Assembly (NCBI GenBank): GCA_035267045.1
Contig: DATFMH010000146.1
Span: 1-64,000, forward strand
Length of the DNA: 64,000 bases
Source of the DNA: DATFMH01 sp035267045
GTDB lineage: Bacteria; Bacteroidota; Rhodothermia; Balneolales; DATFMH01
Direction of reading: 5' to 3'
The notes beneath the pieces were generated by a model. That model had not been told where the DNA came from, ran no database searches, and saw only the letters and a list, made by a program, of their open reading frames with translations. Below are positions 45,432 through 54,035 of this stretch, piece by piece. A program made the position numbers and the translations under genes. The first letter of the stretch is position 1. Each line of letters begins with the position of its first letter.

Positions 45432-46688
45432 ATGGAAAACATTAGCAAGCTGGATAATATCAACAAATCAACATTACCATCAGGATTACGAATTGTAACT
45501 GAAAATATAGATAGTGTTCGAAGTATTTCTGTTGGGATATGGGTTAAAACCGGTAGCCGACACGAAAGGGACGAAGAAGCAGGGATCACTCATTTCCTCG
45601 AACACATGTTATTTAAAGGAACAAAAACACGATCTCAATTCGATATATCTTCGAGTATTGAGGCGGCAGGCGGGATGCTGAATGCGTTTACATCCTCAGA
45701 ATATACATGCTACTATGTGCGCTGCCTGGATTCAGAATTGGATACTGCTGTAAATGTGTTATCAGACATGATATTGAATTCTAATTTTCCAAAGAAGGAG
45801 ATCGTTAAAGAGAAGAAAGTCGTTATCGAAGAGATGAAAATGTACCGTGACAGTCCGGAAGATTTCATTTTTGAAGAATTCGGAGCTCAGGTATTTGAAA
45901 ATCATCCCCTTGGTCGCCCCATAATCGGTTATGAATCGACTGTATCAGCGTTTAAAAGAGACGAATTGTTCGATTATATGTCACAGCGATATCAACCATG
46001 GAATATTATTATATCAGTGGCCGGAAACGTTGATCATGAACAAGTATTGAAATTGGGAAAGAATTATTTTAATGGTCAAAAAAAAGGTGCTAATAAGGAA
46101 GATAAAAGTATATTAACACCCTATACACCTCAAAAAAAGATCCTGACACGGCCGATCGAGCAAACTCATTATATCTTAGGTAAAAGATCCCTTTCTACAA
46201 GTGATGATGAACGTTATAAACTGTTACTAATGCAGACGGTTCTAAGTGGTGGCATGAGTTCACGATTACATCAAAACATCAGGGAAAAATATGGCTATTG
46301 TTATGCAATACAAGCTTTTATTCAATCATTTATAGATACTGGCATGTTCGGTGTCTATGTAGGTACGGATAAGGAGTATCTTGATCATGTAAAAGATCTT
46401 ATCTTGAAAGAATTTGATATTTTACGGGGTAATAATATTCCGGATAAAGAGCTGGCAGAAGCAAAATCGCAGTTGAAAGGCAAATTACTATTATCGCAGG
46501 AAAGTATGAGTAATCGTATGACACGTCTTGCAAAAAGTGAGATTTATTTCGATCGTTACATGACACTTGATGAACTTATCGAGAATATTGATGCGGTAAA
46601 TGCTGATGATGTTCGTGAGTTTGCACAGGATTTTCTGAACGAAAAAGAAATTACTGAAACCATTTTATTACCAGAGAATAAAAACTAA
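45432..46688 (+). CDS. M16 family zinc peptidase (processing-peptidase-like)
   Basis: A 418-residue insulinase-type metallopeptidase. The inverted zinc motif H54-F-L-E57-H58 is followed by the downstream glutamate region KKVVIEEMKMYRDSPEDF. It has no signal peptide, so it is likely cytoplasmic. Genes of this family commonly follow pnp in bacteria; the natural substrate is not known. Confidence 0.9.
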   Translation: MENISKLDNINKSTLPSGLRIVTENIDSVRSISVGIWVKTGSRHERDEEAGITHFLEHMLFKGTKTRSQFDISSSIEAAGGMLNAFTSSEYTCYYVRCLDSELDTAVNVLSDMILNSNFPKKEIVKEKKVVIEEMKMYRDSPEDFIFEEFGAQVFENHPLGRPIIGYESTVSAFKRDELFDYMSQRYQPWNIIISVAGNVDHEQVLKLGKNYFNGQKKGANKEDKSILTPYTPQKKILTRPIEQTHYILGKRSLSTSDDERYKLLLMQTVLSGGMSSRLHQNIREKYGYCYAIQAFIQSFIDTGMFGVYVGTDKEYLDHVKDLILKEFDILRGNNIPDKELAEAKSQLKGKLLLSQESMSNRMTRLAKSEIYFDRYMTLDELIENIDAVNADDVREFAQDFLNEKEITETILLPENKN

Positions 46689-46710
46689 TTAGAAATATTA
46701 TTTAGAAAAT

Positions 46711-48213
46711 ATGATGGCTATTTCAAGTATTAAGGATTTATCAGAACATGAAGGTAAAACGGCAACCCTTCAGGGATGGGTTTATAATCAACGCACGAGT
46801 AAAAAACTGATCTTTACCATCCTTAGAGATGGAACAGGATTATGTCAGTGTGTTACTTCGATTGACGATGTTTCCGGAAATATATGGAAAAAAATATCCT
46901 CATTAACGCAGGAAAGTTCACTTAAGCTAACAGGTAAAGTTGTTAAGGATGACCGTAGTGTTGGTGGCTATGAACTTCATGTTACGGATATTGAAATCGT
47001 CAATATTGCCCATGATTATCCCATCACACCAAAAGAACATGGTGTTGAATTTTTAATGGATAACCGTCATTTGTGGTTGCGAAGCCAACGTCAATGGGCG
47101 GCTATGCAGGTTCGTAATGAAATCATTTATTCTATTCATCAGTTCTTCCAGGAGAGGGGGTTTATCCAGATGGATGCACCCATTTTTACCGGTAATGCCG
47201 CTGAAGGGACTACAACTTTATTTGAAACAAATTATTTTGATCAACCTGCTTATTTGACTCAGTCCGGACAGCTTTATGCTGAAGCAATGGCCATGGCTCA
47301 CGGTAAAGTGTATACCTTTGGACCTACTTTCAGAGCCGAAAAGAGTAAAACACGCCGGCATCTTACGGAATTCTGGATGATAGAGCCTGAAATGGTTTTT
47401 TACGATCTGGATATGGACATGAAATTGGCAGAAGAAATGATTGCCTATATTGTTCAGCGGGTATTATCAAATAAGCGGTCTCAACTTGAGATACTCGAAA
47501 GAGATATCGCGAAACTTGAAAATGTTAAGGCTCCTTTTCCTCGCATCTCCTATAATGACGCCGTCGACTTATTGAAGAGTGATAAGACAAAGAATATGCT
47601 CGATGAAATGGAGGTCTCCAGAAAAGAGGAAGAAGTTAACCTAAAAAAAGAACTGGAAGAACTGCAAAAAGAGTACGGACAGGCTAAAAAAGGTCGTAAA
47701 TATCAGATCGATCGAAGGTCCAAAGAAATACGCGGCCTTTTGGAAAAAATAGAGGAAGATTTAAGAAATATTCCAACATGGAGAGAATCGGCTGAAAAAT
47801 TTAAATGGGGAGAAGATTTTGGCGGTAGCGACGAGACGCTGTTAACCATGCAATTTGATCAACCTATCATGGTTCATCGATACCCGGCTGAAGTTAAAGC
47901 ATTCTATATGAAAAAAGACCCGGATGATAATCGGCTTGCATTAGCCGTTGATGTACTGGCACCGGAAGGTTATGGCGAGATTATTGGTGGATCACAACGT
48001 GAAGATGATCTTGATGTGCTGTTGAAAGCTATCGAGAAACATAACCTGCCTGAAGAAGCATTTAAATGGTATCTCGATTTACGGAGGTATGGATCTGTGC
48101 CGCATTCAGGATTCGGTCTTGGATTGGAAAGAACCGTGGCCTGGATTTGTGGCCTCGAGCACGTCAGGGAGACTATTCCATTTCCACGATTACTCGGCCG
48201 TTTATATCCATAG
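46711..48213 (+). CDS. asnS: Asparaginyl-tRNA synthetase with coiled-coil insertion
   Basis: Charges tRNA-Asn. The 500-residue class II enzyme has an N-terminal OB fold, motif 2 TFRAEKSKTRRHLTEFWM (206-223), APEGYGEIIGGSQRED (417-432), and motif 3 GFGLGLERTVAW (467-478). E. coli AsnRS has 466 residues. The extra length is a highly charged helical segment at about 291-363 (EEEVNLKKELEELQKEYGQ and onward), placed between the AVDLLK block and WGEDFGGSDE. The C-terminal end RETIPFPRLLGRLYP resembles archaeal-type AsnRS more than the E. coli form. Confidence 0.92.
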   Translation: MMAISSIKDLSEHEGKTATLQGWVYNQRTSKKLIFTILRDGTGLCQCVTSIDDVSGNIWKKISSLTQESSLKLTGKVVKDDRSVGGYELHVTDIEIVNIAHDYPITPKEHGVEFLMDNRHLWLRSQRQWAAMQVRNEIIYSIHQFFQERGFIQMDAPIFTGNAAEGTTTLFETNYFDQPAYLTQSGQLYAEAMAMAHGKVYTFGPTFRAEKSKTRRHLTEFWMIEPEMVFYDLDMDMKLAEEMIAYIVQRVLSNKRSQLEILERDIAKLENVKAPFPRISYNDAVDLLKSDKTKNMLDEMEVSRKEEEVNLKKELEELQKEYGQAKKGRKYQIDRRSKEIRGLLEKIEEDLRNIPTWRESAEKFKWGEDFGGSDETLLTMQFDQPIMVHRYPAEVKAFYMKKDPDDNRLALAVDVLAPEGYGEIIGGSQREDDLDVLLKAIEKHNLPEEAFKWYLDLRRYGSVPHSGFGLGLERTVAWICGLEHVRETIPFPRLLGRLYP

Positions 48214-48234
48214 AACTTAAACCCGGAAACTAAG

Positions 48235-49296
48235 ATGGCAAAAAAAACCAGCATAGAAATATTCAGGGGTCTGGTCAGTGAGCTCAAGTCGGGTAATGCC
48301 AAACCCGTATATTTTTGTTGTGGGGAAGAGGTCTTCTTCCTGGACAGGATTCAGGAAGGCGTTGTTTCACGTGTCCCGCCGGATCAGCGTGATTTCAACT
48401 TAGATATATTATATGGTCAGGATACGAATACAGATCGTATCGTTTCTGTCTGCCGTAGTTTTCCCATGATGGCTGAAAAGAGGGTTGTCATTATTCGTGA
48501 TTTCTTTGGATTAGCTAAAAAAAGAGAAATTAGTGATGATCAACCGAATAATATGGACGACCTGATACCATATTTCGAACAACCTAACCCTAATACACTC
48601 CTGGTTATGATCGATGAAAAGAAACCGAGTGGTAATACACGGTTGGGGAAAGCTATAAAGAAAAACAAATCGGTTGGTTATTTTGAATTTAATTCTGTGC
48701 CTGAATATCGATTACCGGAATGGATTATAGAGTGGACACAAGTTACTCATAAGAAACAATTTGATCCCGCAGCGGCACAATACCTGGCACAATTCGTTGG
48801 TGATAATTTACTGCAACTTACTTCTGAAATTGACAAACTGTGTACCTTTAAAAAAGAAGGGGAACAGATTACACAGGATGATATCCGTGAACTTGTTGGC
48901 ATATCCAAAGAATACTCCATATTTGAATTGAAGGATGCGATTGTTCAAAAAAACAAAGAGAAAGCCCTCTTTATAGCCGATAAAATTCTTCAGATGTCCG
49001 ATTCTATAACGGGTGAAGTTATCAGGACTGTCAGTTTCTTCTATAGCATGTATTCGAATATCTGGCAGATTCTCAGATTAAAAGAACGTGGACTGACACC
49101 CGATCAGATACAAAAGAAAGTAGGCATATCGAATAAATTTTATTTCAATAATCTCATGAAAGATGCCAGGGCATATAAAAGTAATGAGATGCCCCGCATT
49201 TTTGAAGCATTATTGGATGCCGATAAAGCTATTAAAGGATTTAGTAAAATGGATCCTTCTTCCATTATGTTTTTTACAATTTCGAAAATTATGTGA
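48235..49296 (+). CDS. holA: DNA polymerase III delta subunit HolA
   Basis: Clamp-loader subunit that opens the beta sliding clamp. The 353-residue protein has the N-terminal KPVYFCCGEEVFFLDRI typical of delta, followed by FPMMAEKRVVIIRDFFGL and a helical C-terminal collar domain (LSE-like ELTSEIDKL as LLQLTSEIDKLC). Position 21 bases after asnS suggests co-transcription. Confidence 0.9.
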   Translation: MAKKTSIEIFRGLVSELKSGNAKPVYFCCGEEVFFLDRIQEGVVSRVPPDQRDFNLDILYGQDTNTDRIVSVCRSFPMMAEKRVVIIRDFFGLAKKREISDDQPNNMDDLIPYFEQPNPNTLLVMIDEKKPSGNTRLGKAIKKNKSVGYFEFNSVPEYRLPEWIIEWTQVTHKKQFDPAAAQYLAQFVGDNLLQLTSEIDKLCTFKKEGEQITQDDIRELVGISKEYSIFELKDAIVQKNKEKALFIADKILQMSDSITGEVIRTVSFFYSMYSNIWQILRLKERGLTPDQIQKKVGISNKFYFNNLMKDARAYKSNEMPRIFEALLDADKAIKGFSKMDPSSIMFFTISKIM

Positions 49297-49560
49297 CTTT
49301 AAAATGATCGTGTTTTTCTTATCCAAAGTTCATAGCAGTTAAGCAACGTATTTAGAGGGGTATGGCGCATAGAGAAAATAAGTGCGTATCACCTTTCATA
49401 TCAAATAGGCGGATTTAAATGAAAAGCGCAATCCCTTCGCGGTGGAGATTGACGCCGTTGGAAGGTGTTGAAAACGCTAATAACCCGATACAAAAGATAC
49501 CACACCATATCATCACCATCCTTAGACGTCATGCTGGCCTGATCGGACATCCGGAAAAAT
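49297..49560. other. Intergenic region with remnant dispersed repeats
   Basis: No gene is seen. The phrases GACGCCGTTGGAAGG (about 49451) and GACGTCATGCTGGCCTGAT (49525-49543) resemble words in the repeat cluster at the left end of the window, so this looks like a decayed dispersed repeat. Confidence 0.45.
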
Positions 49561-49592
49561 AATCAAGTATGTTTACAATCATACTTGATTTT
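49561..49592. terminator. Bidirectional terminator between holA and the E1 gene
   Basis: Perfect 11-bp stem AATCAAGTATG (49561-49571) / CATACTTGATT (49580-49590), loop TTTACAAT. T-rich on the plus side, A-rich upstream, so it can serve both convergent genes. Confidence 0.8.
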
Positions 49593-49669
49593 ATTGTAAT
49601 CATTAATGTTTGATCTGTTTAGCCCTTCCCCTAATCGAATACTTTAGATTCGACCCATTCAAGCAATTT

Positions 49670-51664
49670 TCAATAGGCCAGCAGTTTTTGCAGTGTTTGA
49701 TCCAATCTTGCATTAGCCAGGTAATGTTTTTCAAGCGGGGCCGAGGTCGGAACAGGGGTATCGAGTGAGGCACATCGCATAACAGGTGCATCCAAATACT
49801 CGAAACAATGTTCGGTAATCAACGATGATATTTCACTCATAGGACCCATCGTCAGACCAGGTTCCTGTAAAAGTAATGCTTTATTGGTTTTACTAAGTGA
49901 TTCTGATATAGTTTCAAAATCAACAGGTACCAGTGTTCTCAAATCCAGTACTTCCAGATTAATATCTTTTTCATGAGCATATTGCTCAGCTATTTCAAGG
50001 GCCCACTGTAAACCCATGCCGTAAGTGATAATTGTTGCATCAGAACCTTCACGACGTATTTTGGCTTTTCCCAGGGGTTCAAACGACACATGATCCGGTG
50101 TTTCAGCCTTAAGACTTCGATATAATTTTTTGTGTTCGAACACTATTACGGGATTTGGGTCAAGAAGAGCGCTATAGGTTAATATATGTGCATCCTCAAC
50201 AGTACCCGGTACGGCAATTTTGAGCCCTGGATGTTGCATAAACCAGCTTTCGGGACAAGTGGAATGAAAAGGACCGGCTCCCACACCACCACCGTTAGGA
50301 CAGCGGATAGTGACATTAACAGGTGGGGACCAACGATAATGTGATTTTGCAAGATTATTGACAATTTGATTATATCCACAAGTGATAAAATCAGAAAACT
50401 GCATTTCAACAACGGGCTTAAATCCTTCGAGTGCAAGCCCATAGGCAGCACCAAGAGCCCCCGATTCAATAATAGGCGTATTACGAACCCGTTCATTTCC
50501 GTATTTATCAAGAAATCCTTTGGTCACTTTAAATACACCACCGTACCCGGCAATATCCTGTCCCATAATTAAATAGGAACCATCTTCGTCAAAAGCCTGT
50601 TCAAGGCCTTTGGTAATAGCATCTATATAACGCTTGGTTGAAGATTTGCCATTTTGGGTAGTTCTGCTAAGTATGTTTTTGGGAATTGGTCCCCATATCG
50701 CTTTAGATTCACGATCTTCGTCCGGTTCGGGGAAAGGCGCCTCAAGTGCTTTTTGAAGATCAGGCTGAAATGATTCATCAACCTCATCATATATCTTCTC
50801 AAGTTCTGATTCGTTGAGGTACTTATTTTCAATCAGCCAATGCTCCAATCTTTTTATGGGGTCTTTTTTACCCCATTCTTCGAATAATTCATCGGGGACA
50901 TAAGCTGTGCCGGATGCCTCTTCATGACCACGCATTCTGAATGTTTTGGCTTCTACAAGAATAGGTTTCCCTTCATTAAACACTTTTTCTCGTGCATAAG
51001 TGAGGCCATCAATAACCTCAAAAATATTATTTCCATCAATTTTCATCCCCTCGATACCATAACCCGGGGCACGATCTGCCAGATCATCACATGCAAATTG
51101 TTCTTTTATGGGAGTTGAAAGTCCATATCCGTTATTTTCCACTAAAAAGATGACCGGTAACTCCCAAACAGAAGCAAGATTAATCGCTTCATGAAAATCA
51201 CCTTCACTTGAAGCTCCGTCACCGCTGAAACTTAATGCTACAAAACCCTCATCCTTCATTTTGGAAGCAAGAGCCAATCCATCTGCAACAGGCATCATGG
51301 CAGCCAGGTGAGATATCATTCCAATAATCCGGTGTTCAAGAGTACCGAAATGAAACGAACGTTCACGCCCGTTAGAATAACCATCTTCTTTTCCCAGTAA
51401 TTGGCAGAATAAATTATAGAGTGGGACCTCTCTCGTAGTAAACACGCCGAGGTTACGGTGCATTGGAAGAATATAATCCCGGTCAGATACAGCAAGTGTG
51501 GCACCGACAGCAATTGCCTCCTGACCAATTCCTGAGAACCATTTACTAATTCTGTTTTGCCGTAGAAGTTTAAGCATTTTTTCTTCAATCCGGCGGGGAA
51601 GTAATAATTTCCGATGTATCGAGACAGCTTCTTTTTGGGATAACTTTTTTTTCGTAGTGATCAT
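49670..51664 (-). CDS. Fused E1 alpha-beta component of a 2-oxoacid dehydrogenase (branched-chain type)
   Basis: A 664-residue fusion of the two E1 chains. The alpha half (to about 330) carries the thiamine diphosphate motif from GDGASSEGDFHEAINLAS to ENNGYGLST. The beta half starts near residue 345 with GLEQAFDEDGSYLIMGQDI and continues with VVEMQFSDFITCGYNQIVNN. Fused E1 chains are common in FCB bacteria. The form fits branched-chain 2-oxoacid or pyruvate dehydrogenase; E2 and E3 genes are not in this window. Single gene, own terminator. Confidence 0.9.
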   Translation of the reverse strand: MITTKKKLSQKEAVSIHRKLLLPRRIEEKMLKLLRQNRISKWFSGIGQEAIAVGATLAVSDRDYILPMHRNLGVFTTREVPLYNLFCQLLGKEDGYSNGRERSFHFGTLEHRIIGMISHLAAMMPVADGLALASKMKDEGFVALSFSGDGASSEGDFHEAINLASVWELPVIFLVENNGYGLSTPIKEQFACDDLADRAPGYGIEGMKIDGNNIFEVIDGLTYAREKVFNEGKPILVEAKTFRMRGHEEASGTAYVPDELFEEWGKKDPIKRLEHWLIENKYLNESELEKIYDEVDESFQPDLQKALEAPFPEPDEDRESKAIWGPIPKNILSRTTQNGKSSTKRYIDAITKGLEQAFDEDGSYLIMGQDIAGYGGVFKVTKGFLDKYGNERVRNTPIIESGALGAAYGLALEGFKPVVEMQFSDFITCGYNQIVNNLAKSHYRWSPPVNVTIRCPNGGGVGAGPFHSTCPESWFMQHPGLKIAVPGTVEDAHILTYSALLDPNPVIVFEHKKLYRSLKAETPDHVSFEPLGKAKIRREGSDATIITYGMGLQWALEIAEQYAHEKDINLEVLDLRTLVPVDFETISESLSKTNKALLLQEPGLTMGPMSEISSLITEHCFEYLDAPVMRCASLDTPVPTSAPLEKHYLANARLDQTLQKLLAY

Positions 51665-52139
51665 CTATTTTATTAGAAAAATTTCTATTTTGTATACATT
51701 AAAAAATTCGTACACAAATGATTATCATTTGCATATTTGAAGATTATTGAACTGTTTTTTATATGATGATGTTTTAAACATTAGTAAATTGGAACAATAA
51801 ATAATCAAGAGTAAGTTATTTTTTTAACATACTAATTTCCAATAATCTTATATTAGAAAGTTTTTTTTAAACAGGTCAATATTATTAAACAAAATTGGCA
51901 TTAAAACAGTTCTCAAAATAGGATTTATGCGTCAAAGATATTGAAGGAAGAGAAACAGAATATAATTAAGCATTCTAAAAACCAGTTTTAGGTCTGGAAC
52001 ATAAATGCGGCCGCATACAAATAGTGTAGTTACAATAATATGTATGCAGGGTTGCATTTTTTCGTATAAACGCCGGGAATTAATGTGAATTCACGGATTT
52101 TTCAATTAACAAACACGAAAGTGTAAGTATGTAAGGTCA
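51665..52139. other. Long AT-rich divergent intergenic region upstream of speD
   Basis: 475 bases with no gene. Small palindromes are seen: ATGCGGCCGCAT (52015-52026), GTGAATTCAC (52085-52094) and a mini-hairpin ACAC-GAAA-GTGT (52113-52124) just before the speD ribosome site. It probably holds promoters for both flanking genes and perhaps a regulated speD leader. Confidence 0.45.
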
Positions 52140-52553
52140 ATGAAAGCATTAGGTAGACAAATTCTTGTAGAATATTACGACTGCGACACTGAAGTCATTA
52201 ATGACGTTGCTGAGGTTGAGGAAATCTTGTTGACAGGCACTAAAAAGTCGAAGGCAAGCATTATCTCCCACAATTTTCATAAGTTTAGTCCGCACGGTGT
52301 AAGCGGTACAGTGGTAATCGCTGAATCACATGTTGCCATACATACATGGCCGGAATACGGTTACGCTGCAGTAGATATATTTACTTGTGGCGACACTATA
52401 GATCCATGGATTATACAGGAATATTTGAAAGATGCCTTTAAATCCGAAAATGTTTCCAGTATGGAATTAAAAAGAGGTATGTTCAAACGCGGACCAGGTG
52501 AAGAACTTCTTTTTAAACCCAGAGATGCCGAAAAAATAAATTCTATTTATTAA
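52140..52553 (+). CDS. speD: S-adenosylmethionine decarboxylase proenzyme, class 1B
   Basis: Produces decarboxylated SAM, the aminopropyl donor for spermidine. The 137-residue proenzyme self-cleaves between E62 and S63 in ESHVAIHTWPE, making a pyruvoyl group from the serine; H68 and C83 (TCGD) are the other active-site residues. Length and motifs match the short bacterial/archaeal (Thermotoga-like) class. It starts a three-gene polyamine operon. Confidence 0.95.
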   Translation: MKALGRQILVEYYDCDTEVINDVAEVEEILLTGTKKSKASIISHNFHKFSPHGVSGTVVIAESHVAIHTWPEYGYAAVDIFTCGDTIDPWIIQEYLKDAFKSENVSSMELKRGMFKRGPGEELLFKPRDAEKINSIY

Positions 52554-52579
52554 TTAATTACGGATATTTTTTACAGTCG

Positions 52580-53086
52580 ATGAATATACAACCTGATATT
52601 GATCTGAGTAATTCTCTTATGGTCAGGACACCGAATATATATTGCCTTGTTAAAGGAGCAGCGGAGGGGACAATGCCATTAAATGCCTTTGATAATGCTT
52701 TATTAAATGCAGGTGTAGGAGACACCAATTTAATGAGGATGAGTAGTATTGTACCTCCTAATTGCAAACAGGTACGCGAAGTTTCCTTGCCCGGCGGTAG
52801 TTTAATACCTATCGCTTATGCTTCTTACGAATCGAAAATTTCGGGAGAAGTTATTTCAGCAGCAATTGCTGTCGGAATTCCGGAAGATCCTGCGTTACCG
52901 GGAGTCATTATGGAATACGAAGATGCAACTACACTGGATGTCGTAGAAGACAAAGTGCGTCAAATGGTTATCGATGCTTTTGATTATCGTAAAAGAAAAC
53001 TTAAAGAGGTGAAATCGGTTGGAATAGAGCACATTGTTAAAAAATGTGGTGCTGTTTTTGCCGGAGCCGTTCTCTGGTATGAATAA
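52580..53086 (+). CDS. pdaD: Pyruvoyl-dependent arginine decarboxylase
   Basis: Decarboxylates arginine to agmatine. The 168-residue proenzyme has the self-cleavage site MRMS55-S56-IVPP, leaving a pyruvoyl cofactor on the second chain, and ends in AGAVLWYE typical of the family. With speD and speE it supplies the polyamine route through agmatine. Confidence 0.93.
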   Translation: MNIQPDIDLSNSLMVRTPNIYCLVKGAAEGTMPLNAFDNALLNAGVGDTNLMRMSSIVPPNCKQVREVSLPGGSLIPIAYASYESKISGEVISAAIAVGIPEDPALPGVIMEYEDATTLDVVEDKVRQMVIDAFDYRKRKLKEVKSVGIEHIVKKCGAVFAGAVLWYE

Positions 53087-53099
53087 TTGAGGGATATCG

Positions 53100-53951
53100 A
53101 TGTCTTTAATTTATAATGAGTATTATCATAAGACAACTGGTTTAACTGTAGGACTTCATAAACTCCTTTTTTCCGAACAATCACCATATCAATTGGTGGA
53201 GGTATATGAAACGGATACATGGGGTAACATGATGACTATAGATGGCATGGTTATGCTGTCTGAAAAAGATGAATTTGTCTATCATGAAATGTTAACGCAT
53301 GTTGCCATGTTTAGTCATCCACATCCTGAAAAAGTATTAATTATAGGGGGTGGAGACGGGGGAAGTGCCCGTGAAATATTGAAACATCAGCATGTAAAAC
53401 AGGTTGATATGGTTGAAATTGATGAAACGGTAGTACGTGCATCCAAACAATTTCTGCCTGATGTAGGTGATTTCGATAATCCCAAACTGAATGTTATATA
53501 CGATGATGGTATAGCTTTCGTCAAAAAAGCCGGTAATACCTATGATGTTATCGTCATTGACGGCTCGGATCCGGTCGGGCCGGCCGAAGGATTATTTCAG
53601 CAGCAGTTTTTTGAGTATTGTCATAATGCATTAACCGAAAATGGGGTATTGACGGCTCAAACGGAAAGTCCCTGGGTAGACAGTTATCATGACAGTATTC
53701 GACAGGTGAGCCAGGCACTGAATAATACATTCGATGTATCCAAACTCTATCTGGCTTTTATTCCTTTATACCCGACAGGAATGTGGTCGATGGCATATGC
53801 CGCTAAAGGAATAGATCCACATGAACAATCTGTTATTGATAGAGTTAAAAAAGGATGCAGGGTATTTGAAAATTCTTTAAGGTATTATAATTTAGAAATG
53901 CATACAGGTTCTTTCGCATTGCCAAATTTTGTGAAAGATATTATAAAGTAA
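53100..53951 (+). CDS. speE: Spermidine synthase / polyamine aminopropyltransferase
   Basis: Transfers aminopropyl from decarboxylated SAM to putrescine or agmatine. The 283-residue protein has GGGDGGSAREILKH, VEIDETVVRASKQFL and YDVIVIDGSDPVGPAEGLF, all aminopropyltransferase landmarks. It follows pdaD by 13 bases. Whether the acceptor is putrescine or agmatine cannot be told; no agmatinase gene is near. Confidence 0.94.
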   Translation: MSLIYNEYYHKTTGLTVGLHKLLFSEQSPYQLVEVYETDTWGNMMTIDGMVMLSEKDEFVYHEMLTHVAMFSHPHPEKVLIIGGGDGGSAREILKHQHVKQVDMVEIDETVVRASKQFLPDVGDFDNPKLNVIYDDGIAFVKKAGNTYDVIVIDGSDPVGPAEGLFQQQFFEYCHNALTENGVLTAQTESPWVDSYHDSIRQVSQALNNTFDVSKLYLAFIPLYPTGMWSMAYAAKGIDPHEQSVIDRVKKGCRVFENSLRYYNLEMHTGSFALPNFVKDIIK

Positions 53952-53975
53952 TAAAGTGAACATAATATCACTTTA
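53952..53975 (+). promoter_or_regulatory. Hairpin just after speE
   Basis: TAAAGTGA / TCACTTTA, perfect 8-bp stem with loop ACATAATA, starting at the speE stop. No T-run follows, so it is not a standard terminator by itself; it precedes the stronger hairpin at 54001-54035. Confidence 0.5.
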
Positions 53976-54000
53976 CAGTAAGGTAATCAGATAGGATATT

Positions 54001-54035
54001 AAGGTATGAAAAATCGACTTTCATACCTTTTTTTT
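54001..54035 (+). terminator. Intrinsic terminator that contains the next gene's start codon
   Basis: Perfect 11-bp stem AAGGTATGAAA (54001-54011) / TTTCATACCTT (54019-54029), loop AATCGAC, then T8 (54028-54035). It looks like the terminator of the speD-pdaD-speE operon, yet ATG 54006-54008, the best start of the Omp85-family gene, is inside the 5' arm. Confidence 0.85.

Noticed and set aside
52015..52026. Palindrome ATGCGGCCGCAT in the speD upstream region
   Set aside because: A single 12-base palindrome with no second copy or context; could be chance, so not called as an operator.
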